The notes under the pieces are model-generated. The model was given only the letters and a program-made list of their open reading frames with translations, had not been told where the DNA came from and searched no databases. From contig JAQVEY010000180.1 in NCBI GenBank assembly GCA_028697515.1, positions 1-5,629 of the forward strand: a stretch of 5,629 bases of DNA. The letters run 5' to 3'. Position 1 is the first letter of the stretch. Each line of letters begins with the position of its first letter. Positions 1-5,629 of the stretch are shown here, piece by piece. This stretch comes from Bacteroidales bacterium. GTDB taxonomy: Bacteria > Bacteroidota > Bacteroidia > Bacteroidales > ML635J-15. The translations under genes were made by a program, and so were the position numbers.

Positions 1-516
1 GCTGCTGTCGGCTTAACTGCTGTTAGTCCTGGTGGTACTTGGTCTGGAACTGGTGTGGTTGGTAATAATTTTGATCCTGCTATTGCAGGGCCTGGCGATC
101 ATACTATTCAATATGATGTAGTTAATGCTGCTTGTTCCGATTCTGATACTGAAGTAATTCATGTGGATTCTGAAGTTATTGCTACTATCACTCCTATAGG
201 TCCTTTCTGTGAAACTGAGGCTGCTGTCGGCTTAACTGCTGTTAGTCCTGGTGGTACTTGGTCTGGTACTGGTGTGGTTGGTAATAATTTCGACCCTGGT
301 GTTGCTGGTCCTGGCGATCATACTATTCAATATGATGTGGTTAATGGAGCCTGCTCGGATTCTGATACTGAACTTATTCATGTGGATTCTGAAGTGATTG
401 CAACTATAACTCCTATAGGTCCTTTCTGTGAAACTGAGGCTGCTGTTGGCTTAACTGCTGTTAGTCCGGGTGGTACTTGGTCGGGTACCGGTGTAGTTGG
501 TAACAATTTTGATCCT
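1..516 (+). repeat. Near-identical 219-bp tandem repeat block
   Basis: Bases 1-180 align without gaps to 220-399 with about 16 mismatches, and 181-300 align to 400-519 with about 11 mismatches, so both pairs are about 91% identical. Bases 1-47 match 220-266 exactly. The period is exactly 219 bases (73 codons), which keeps the frame. Similarity drops sharply after about 520, although the protein pattern continues. The block runs off the left edge, so its full copy number is unknown. Recent unequal crossover or gene conversion is the likely origin. Confidence 0.9.
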
Positions 517-2868
517 GGAATAACGGGTCAAGGAAACTTTACGATTCAATATATTGTAGCTAACGGAGTTTGTTCCGACACTGATACAGAAGTAATAATA
601 GTATATTCAGACGTAGATATGAGCATACTACCAGCCGGACCATTTTGTGATAATACATCAATTGTTACTTATTTGGCAACAACTCCCGGTGGTGTTTGGA
701 GTGGAAATGGTATTATTGATTCTGCTGCAGGATTATTTTCGCCATCAACTGCAAGTGCAGGAGATCATATAATAACATGCACATTGACGAATGGAACTTG
801 TCAGGATGTAGATAATATTACAATACATGTTGATTCTTCTCCAGATGCAACAATAACAGAGATTGCACCAATTTGTGAAACTGTTGGAATAATAACTTTG
901 TCCGCTATTACTCCAGGAGGAACATGGTTAGGAAACGGTGTTTCAGGAGACATATTTAACCCAGTAATCGCAGGTCAGGGAGATCATAATATTACATATA
1001 CTGTAAATAATGGGATGTGCACTGCTACGGATAATACTATAATTCATGTAGATACCGTTCCTGATGCTACAATAACACCTGCCGGGCCATTCTGTGAAGA
1101 TTATGAATTTGCTTATTTACAAGCAGTATCTTCTGGAGGAATATGGAGTGGAACAGGAATTACAAACTCTGTTACTGGACAATTTTCACCATTGTTTTCA
1201 GGTCCAGGGAATCATATTGTTTCTTACAATGTTATTAATGGTACTTGTAGTGATTCAGACGAACAAACAATTGTCGTAGATGAATATTTAGATGCCACCA
1301 TTACCCCCATAGGTCCATTATGTCAAAGTGGTGATCCTATCACATTACATGCTGCAACTTCCGGTGGAGTATGGGCAGGACAAGGTATAATTGATCCTAT
1401 TAACGGAATACTTGATCCATCTTTAGTACAACATGGAGATAATACTATGGTTTACACAGTAACAAATGGAGCATGTATATCAACAGACATTCATATTTAT
1501 CAGGTTGATGAACAAGTAGATGCAACAATATTGAGTGATCCTGGAACAATTTGTATAGATGAACCTCCATTCGTTCTACTTTGCGTTGATCCTACTGGTA
1601 CATGGTCAGGACAGGGAATATCCAATCCAACTACAGGAGCATTCAATCCATATCAGGCAGGAGTAGGTACACATGAAATCACTTATTCTTTAAGCCTTGG
1701 AACCTGTTCTGATTCAGACACAATATACATTATAGTTAATCCTATTCCTGATGTAAATATTTTAACCGAAGGTCCATTCTGCGAAAACGATGATCCCGTC
1801 ACCCTTTCTGCTGTTACAGATGGTGGTATATGGTCAGGAAATGGGGTAAATGATAATATTTTTAACCCACAAATTGCTGGACCAGGCGACCATGAAATCA
1901 TTTACCAATTAACTATTAATGGATGTTCGGCATCTAACTCTAAAATACTACATGTTGACTCTGTCACAGATGCTACAATTACTCAAATAGGACCTTTCTG
2001 TGTTAATAGCGGGCCCAATGTTTTAACTGCTGCAACGACAGGAGGTTTGTGGTCAGGGAATGGCGTGAACAATGGGTATTTTTATCCTGAGAATGCAGGA
2101 TTCGGAAACCACACAATTTCATATACTATAACAAATGGAGCCTGTTCAGACACTGATGATATAATTATTATTGTTGATAATTACACTGAGGTAAATATCA
2201 ATGCTGTAGCTGCTTTGTGTTCAAATGCTCCTCCAATAAACATTACAGCTTCAGTTTCTGGTGGAACATGGTCAGGAACAGGAATAATCAATCCTACTAC
2301 AGGATTATTTGATCCAGCTATTAGTGGCCCAGGAACATTTATTATAACTTATAGTTTTACAAATGGAACTTGTATAATTAATACAACAACTACAATAATT
2401 GTCAATCCCACCCCTATTGTTCTGATAAGCAGTTTTCCTGAAAGTTTTTGTTATGATGACAATTTTGTAGTTGTTGTTACTTCTCCTCCCGGCGGGGTAT
2501 TGTCCGGACCCGGTGTAAGTATGGGTGCTTTTCACCCACAAGTTGCTGGACCAGGTATACACACCATTGAATATAGTGTAACTAATGTTTATGGTTGTAC
2601 AGATATTGCTTCAGCTAATGTTGAGATATTCCCAGGAACAAGTATAAATATGAGTATTCCTGATGATGAATTTTGCCTTGATGACGATGTAGTTTCTTTA
2701 ACCGGCAATCCTTTTGGTGGAGTATTTGGTGGCCCCGGAGTCGAAGGTAACAAATTCAATCCAGGCGTAGCTGGAAGTGGTGTACATGAGTTATTCTACA
2801 TCTACGTAGATGATAACGGATGTACTAATACTTCTTCTGTAATGGTTGAAGTAAGTACTCCATTAGAT
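1..2868 (+). repeat. Array of Ig/PKD-like modules (family A), one partial plus twelve complete
   Basis: The modules share the pattern ATITPxGPFC, then GGxWSGxG, then FxPxxAGxGxHxIxY, then NGxCSDxD and a linker like IHVDSxxD. Complete modules start at 181, 400, 619, 847, 1066, 1294, 1522, 1753, 1972, 2191, about 2419 and 2644. A partial copy occupies 1-180. Lengths are 73, 73, 76, 73, 76, 76, 77, 73, 73, 76, 75 and 75 residues. Every complete module has a Cys near residue 10 and another about 48 residues later, which would suit an intradomain disulfide outside the cell. The pattern resembles the Ig-like and PKD-like domains common in Bacteroidota proteins that carry a gliding-motility C-terminal domain; the beta-sandwich fold is inferred. 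Modules 4 onward are divergent in sequence, while the first copies are nearly identical. Confidence 0.88.
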
Positions 2869-4968
2869 ATTTCTCTAACAGGTGAAAATCTAATTTGCTT
2901 TGGAATAAATACAGGATATGTTAATGCTGAAGTTGTCGGAGGAGTTCCTACATATACATACTTATGGGATGATCCAGCAAATTCAACTACTTCATTTGTC
3001 GAAAATATTTCTTCTGGAACATACTCAATCACAGTTACTGATAATTGGGGCTGTGACGATACTGCCTCAATAACGATTACAGAACCAACACAATTGACCC
3101 TTAACATAAGCTCTGTAACTAATCCTGATTGTTATGGCGAAACGAATGGGCATGCTTTTGTTACAGCAAGCGGAGGAACGCCACCTTACTACTATCTGTG
3201 GGATGATGAAAACAATACAACATCAGCTCTCTTAAACAATGTAGGAGAAGGCATTTATCATCTTACTGTAACTGATACTAACGGTTGTGATGGTACTGTT
3301 TTGGTCGTCATTTCACAACCTGAAGAAATGATTGCAGAAATTATAAGCCAAACAAATGTTGGGTGTAACGGTGGTAATAACGGATCGGCAACAGTTAGTG
3401 CAACGGGTGGAACACCACCATATCAGTATATTTGGGATAATCCTGCACACACACCTCTTGCAACAGCAAATCACTTATCAGCAGGGACATACAATGTTAC
3501 TGTTACTGACGCTAATGGTTGCTCAAGCACAACATCGGTTATAATATCAGAATCTTCAGATTTAAGTTCCGAAATTATTACTACAGATGTTATTTGCGCT
3601 GAAAGATTAGGAACGGCAGTTATTAATATCAGCGGAGGACATGCACCATATACTTATCATTGGTCTTCGGGAAGCACTACGAATAGCGCTTACAATCTAA
3701 GTTACGGAGCACATTATGTCACGGTTATAGATTCCCAGAATTGTCAATATATTAGCTCTGTTAATATAGGAATTAGTGGTTCAATAAATGCAAATATAAT
3801 ACAAGATCAGGGAGTTATATGTGGAGGATCAAATGATGCTATATTACATGCTATAACGACAAACGGTATTTCACCACTAGACTATCTGTGGTCAAATGGA
3901 ATACGTACACAACACAATTCTTATATTGGTGCTGGACACTACGAAGTTACAATTATTGATGATTGGGGATGCACAGGATCCGACAGCCATGACATAGTAG
4001 ATGTACCAGGAATAATTATTAGCCCTTCAATCACAGGAGCAGGTTGTTTTGGTGGAGAAACAGGTACGATTACAATATCTGTTTCGGGTGGTACCCCACC
4101 ATATAATATTCTATGGAACACAAATGATATAACCGAAACAATTTCCGATTTAGCGGAAGGTTATTATCAGGTTACTGTTACAGACGCCAATAATTGTGTA
4201 AGCTTAGGTAATTACTACATAAGCAATCCTGAAAATCCTTTGAATATTGATTTTAATGTTCAAAATATTAGATGTCCTGATGGAAATAATGGTGCAATCT
4301 CAATTTCTGCTACAGGTGGAACTCCTGGATATCTATACACATGGGAATATGAAGGTAACACATTTAGCGGCAGCTCTGCCAATAATTTATATCCTGGGAC
4401 ATATAATCTTACCGTAAGCGATTCTCAAGGATGTGAAATGGATACTTCAATTGTAATAACAGAACCTGAAGCTATTGAATATTCATTCGTTTCAATAAAT
4501 CCAAGTTGCATTGGAAATTCAGACGGATATATTGAGATAATTGTAATTGGTGGTAATCCTCCTTATAATATATCATGGTCAGACCAAACTTCACCTGTAC
4601 CATATATTACTGGTTTAATGCAAGGAACTTATATGTTTACTATAGTTGACGATGCTGGCTGTACATACAACACAGAAACAATTGAATTAATTGATGATAA
4701 TGTGGAGTGTATTTCTATCCCTACAGCATTTACTCCAAACTTTGACGGCATAAATGATGCTTGGATAATTGATAATATTGGATTATTCCCTTGGGCTATA
4801 ATTCAGGTATATAACAGATGGGGTCAATTAGTTTTTGAGGGCACTGGAGCTGGAGAGCCTTGGGATGGCACATGGAATGGTAAAATTGTACCAACCGGAT
4901 CTTATGTTTATACTGTTGATTTATTGAACGGAACGAAATACTGTGGAATTGTAACAGTAATTCAATAA
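1..4968 (+). CDS. Giant repeat-rich T9SS-exported surface protein (SprB-like adhesin), 5'-partial
   Basis: The frame is open from base 1 to the TAA at 4966-4968, giving 1655 visible residues. A GTG at 55 could be read as a start, but it lies inside a repeat module whose upstream part is coded in the same frame, so the real start is off the window. In order, the protein has about 12.8 Ig/PKD-like modules (residues 1-956), eight SprB-like modules (957 to about 1570) and a type B sorting domain (1571-1655). No membrane segment is visible, and any signal peptide would lie upstream. Known family: such proteins cross the outer membrane by T9SS and stay on the cell surface or are released; F. johnsoniae SprB is a mobile gliding adhesin. 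Adhesion or a role in gliding is inferred here and no ligand can be named. The composition is extreme: 4 Lys and 4 Arg in total, with many Asp, Thr, Gly and Asn. I am confident of the class and not of the exact role. Confidence 0.9.
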   Translation, partial: AAVGLTAVSPGGTWSGTGVVGNNFDPAIAGPGDHTIQYDVVNAACSDSDTEVIHVDSEVIATITPIGPFCETEAAVGLTAVSPGGTWSGTGVVGNNFDPGVAGPGDHTIQYDVVNGACSDSDTELIHVDSEVIATITPIGPFCETEAAVGLTAVSPGGTWSGTGVVGNNFDPGITGQGNFTIQYIVANGVCSDTDTEVIIVYSDVDMSILPAGPFCDNTSIVTYLATTPGGVWSGNGIIDSAAGLFSPSTASAGDHIITCTLTNGTCQDVDNITIHVDSSPDATITEIAPICETVGIITLSAITPGGTWLGNGVSGDIFNPVIAGQGDHNITYTVNNGMCTATDNTIIHVDTVPDATITPAGPFCEDYEFAYLQAVSSGGIWSGTGITNSVTGQFSPLFSGPGNHIVSYNVINGTCSDSDEQTIVVDEYLDATITPIGPLCQSGDPITLHAATSGGVWAGQGIIDPINGILDPSLVQHGDNTMVYTVTNGACISTDIHIYQVDEQVDATILSDPGTICIDEPPFVLLCVDPTGTWSGQGISNPTTGAFNPYQAGVGTHEITYSLSLGTCSDSDTIYIIVNPIPDVNILTEGPFCENDDPVTLSAVTDGGIWSGNGVNDNIFNPQIAGPGDHEIIYQLTINGCSASNSKILHVDSVTDATITQIGPFCVNSGPNVLTAATTGGLWSGNGVNNGYFYPENAGFGNHTISYTITNGACSDTDDIIIIVDNYTEVNINAVAALCSNAPPINITASVSGGTWSGTGIINPTTGLFDPAISGPGTFIITYSFTNGTCIINTTTTIIVNPTPIVLISSFPESFCYDDNFVVVVTSPPGGVLSGPGVSMGAFHPQVAGPGIHTIEYSVTNVYGCTDIASANVEIFPGTSINMSIPDDEFCLDDDVVSLTGNPFGGVFGGPGVEGNKFNPGVAGSGVHELFYIYVDDNGCTNTSSVMVEVSTPLDISLTGENLICFGINTGYVNAEVVGGVPTYTYLWDDPANSTTSFVENISSGTYSITVTDNWGCDDTASITITEPTQLTLNISSVTNPDCYGETNGHAFVTASGGTPPYYYLWDDENNTTSALLNNVGEGIYHLTVTDTNGCDGTVLVVISQPEEMIAEIISQTNVGCNGGNNGSATVSATGGTPPYQYIWDNPAHTPLATANHLSAGTYNVTVTDANGCSSTTSVIISESSDLSSEIITTDVICAERLGTAVINISGGHAPYTYHWSSGSTTNSAYNLSYGAHYVTVIDSQNCQYISSVNIGISGSINANIIQDQGVICGGSNDAILHAITTNGISPLDYLWSNGIRTQHNSYIGAGHYEVTIIDDWGCTGSDSHDIVDVPGIIISPSITGAGCFGGETGTITISVSGGTPPYNILWNTNDITETISDLAEGYYQVTVTDANNCVSLGNYYISNPENPLNIDFNVQNIRCPDGNNGAISISATGGTPGYLYTWEYEGNTFSGSSANNLYPGTYNLTVSDSQGCEMDTSIVITEPEAIEYSFVSINPSCIGNSDGYIEIIVIGGNPPYNISWSDQTSPVPYITGLMQGTYMFTIVDDAGCTYNTETIELIDDNVECISIPTAFTPNFDGINDAWIIDNIGLFPWAIIQVYNRWGQLVFEGTGAGEPWDGTWNGKIVPTGSYVYTVDLLNGTKYCGIVTVIQ
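2869..4710 (+). repeat. Eight tandem SprB-like modules (family B)
   Basis: Modules start at about 2869, 3100, 3334, 3568, 3790, 4015, 4243 and 4480, and are 74-79 residues long. The core pattern is CxGxxNG, then a hydrophobic strand, GGTPPYxYxW, a variable loop, GxYxVTVTDxxGC, and finally IxEP. This is the signature of the SprB repeat, first seen in the F. johnsoniae gliding adhesin SprB and common in Bacteroidota surface proteins. The fourth and fifth modules are weak: the fourth has GGHAPYTYHW and the fifth replaces the GG turn with NGISPLDYLW. All eight keep both Cys residues, about 50 apart. At DNA level the copies are diverged, with none of the homogenisation seen at the left edge. The recognition is based on motif reading rather than a profile search. 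Confidence 0.88.
4711..4965 (+). other. Type B T9SS C-terminal sorting domain (gliding motility-associated C-terminal domain)
   Basis: The last 85 residues carry the hallmarks of this domain: IPTAFTPNFDGINDAW from 4717, VYNRWGQLVF at 4807-4836, WDGTWNGK at 4861-4884 and PTGSYVY at 4891-4911. Known role: it directs proteins with an N-terminal signal peptide through the type IX secretion system across the outer membrane, and type B domains often depend on a PorP/SprF-family partner. The domain holds three of the eight Lys/Arg residues of the whole visible protein. The extreme C-terminus reads YCGIVTVIQ. It therefore lacks the basic last residue often seen in the family and has a Cys just before the final strand. 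Confidence 0.93.
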
Positions 4969-4973
4969 AACTA
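4966..4973. other. Convergent gene junction with two-base gap
   Basis: The adhesin gene stops with TAA at 4966-4968 (+), and thiL stops with TAG read from 4973 to 4971 (-). Only bases 4969-4970 lie between them. I see no convincing GC-rich hairpin followed by a T-run on either strand near the junction. If intrinsic terminators exist, they must sit inside the opposing coding sequence; otherwise the transcripts overlap as antisense tails. Confidence 0.85.
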
Positions 4974-5629
4974 CTCTTTCATTGCATTCCAACCTTGAGC
5001 CTTAAGTTCAATTTCTGATCCATTGCGTGGGACAAACATTTTATAATTTTTATCTTCGTGCATATAACCAATAATACTGATGTCTTGAATTTTATCAATT
5101 AAGTCTTTCTGTTTTAAAGGCACAGTAAACAATAATTCATAATCTTCACCACCATTTAATGCAGGCAGAGATGGGTCTAGCCTAAACATTTCGGCTGCTA
5201 ATATAGTTTGCTGATGTATTGGCAACTTTTCTTCATATATAACACAACCTAAATTTGAATTTTTACACAAGTGCAACATTTCTGAGGACAGACCATCAGA
5301 AATGTCAATCATTGAATTTGGCTTAATCCCTGCTTTCTTTAACTTTTCCACTATATCTTTACGTGGCTCTGGTTTCAACTGTCTTTCAACAATATATTCA
5401 TAACCGGATAATTCAGGTTGAATGGAAGTGTCTGATAAAAATACTTCTTTCTCTCTTTCCAGCAATTGTAATCCCATATATGAAGCTCCTAAATCACCGC
5501 TTACACAAACTAGATCATTTTTTTTCGCACCAGACCTATAAACAATTTCATCCTTCTTAGCTTGTCCAATTGCAGTAATATTAATAAATAAACCGGACAA
5601 AGAGCTTGTCGTATCTCCTCCAATCAATT
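4971..5629 (-). CDS. thiL: Thiamine-monophosphate kinase ThiL, 5'-partial
   Basis: ThiL phosphorylates thiamine monophosphate with ATP to give thiamine diphosphate, the last step of cytosolic cofactor synthesis. About 218 C-terminal residues are visible. From the right edge inward they show IGGDTT (residues 2-7 of the fragment), RSGAKKND followed by SGDLG (43-47), KPEPR (85-89), MIDISDGL (106-113) and NGGEDYELLF (158-167). These match the family's nucleotide, Mg2+ and substrate-binding motifs. A near-terminal RNGSEIEL is followed by a short tail ending MKE and a TAG stop. The TTG at 5627-5625 is not the start: GGDTT normally sits about 120 residues into a protein of roughly 325-350, so the N-terminal third lies off the window, including the early Asp-rich metal-binding part. 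Codon use and Lys/Arg content look ordinary, unlike the neighbouring adhesin. The gene appears intact and the family assignment is secure. Confidence 0.95.
   Translation of the reverse strand, partial: LIGGDTTSSLSGLFINITAIGQAKKDEIVYRSGAKKNDLVCVSGDLGASYMGLQLLEREKEVFLSDTSIQPELSGYEYIVERQLKPEPRKDIVEKLKKAGIKPNSMIDISDGLSSEMLHLCKNSNLGCVIYEEKLPIHQQTILAAEMFRLDPSLPALNGGEDYELLFTVPLKQKDLIDKIQDISIIGYMHEDKNYKMFVPRNGSEIELKAQGWNAMKE

Noticed and set aside
1..620. Repeats as a CRISPR array or mobile element
   Set aside because: The 219-base period is a multiple of three and lies inside one coding frame with conserved protein motifs. There are no spacers, inverted ends or transposase.
1094..4121. Short open frames of 60-101 codons on both strands inside the adhesin gene (for example 1683-1901, 2305-2562 and 2802-3107 on the minus strand; 1094-1279 and 3356-3544 on the plus strand)
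   Set aside because: They overlap a well-supported long coding frame, show no recognisable domain, and their sequence follows the repeat pattern read in another frame.
55..4968. GTG at 55 as the true start of the giant gene
   Set aside because: The 18 codons before it continue the same repeat module in frame and match 220-273 almost exactly, so translation clearly begins off the window.
4985..5015. Possible hairpin (ttga...tcaa around the cttaag palindrome) as a terminator
   Set aside because: The stem is only about four weak pairs, it lies inside thiL coding sequence, and no T-run follows.
5363..5560. Plus-strand open frame of 65 codons over thiL
   Set aside because: It lies wholly within conserved thiL coding sequence on the other strand and has no protein-like features.
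4971..5627. TTG at 5627-5625 as the start of thiL
   Set aside because: It encodes the Leu before IGGDTT, an internal motif of ThiL, and the family needs about 120 more N-terminal residues.
1..5629. A previously undescribed multi-gene system
   Set aside because: Only two genes are present, both in known families and convergent, with no sign of joint function. The unusual aspects are confined to the composition and repeat history of the giant protein.

Overview
This window looks like chromosomal DNA from a member of the Bacteroidota. The DNA is AT-rich. The main gene ends in a gliding-motility/type IX secretion (T9SS) type B sorting domain and carries SprB-type repeats, both characteristic of that phylum. 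The class or genus cannot be fixed from this sequence alone.

Positions 1-4968 (+) are the 3' part of one giant repeat-built surface or secreted protein. The reading frame is open from base 1, so the true start, the signal peptide and an unknown number of further repeats lie upstream. The visible 1655 residues contain three blocks. The first is an array of Ig/PKD-like modules of 73-77 residues (one partial and twelve complete, 1-2868). The second is eight SprB-like modules of 74-79 residues (2869 to about 4710). The third is a C-terminal sorting domain of about 85 residues (4711-4965). The first two and a half modules are about 91% identical at the DNA level with an exact 219-base period, and they use a different set of synonymous codons from the rest of the gene. 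This points to recent tandem duplication or gene conversion at the upstream side of the array.

Positions 4971-5629 (-) are the 3' two thirds of thiL (thiamine-monophosphate kinase), a housekeeping gene. It runs toward the adhesin gene, and the two stop codons are separated by only two bases. The two genes have no evident functional link. There is no RNA gene, mobile element, CRISPR array or non-coding stretch of any size.

I see no new multi-gene system here. The observations worth following up concern the giant protein: the near-absence of lysine and arginine (none in the first 647 visible residues, 8 in 1655), the recently homogenised repeat block, two coupled loop classes among the modules, hybrid modules at the border of the two repeat families, and the lack of a PorP/SprF-like partner gene immediately downstream.
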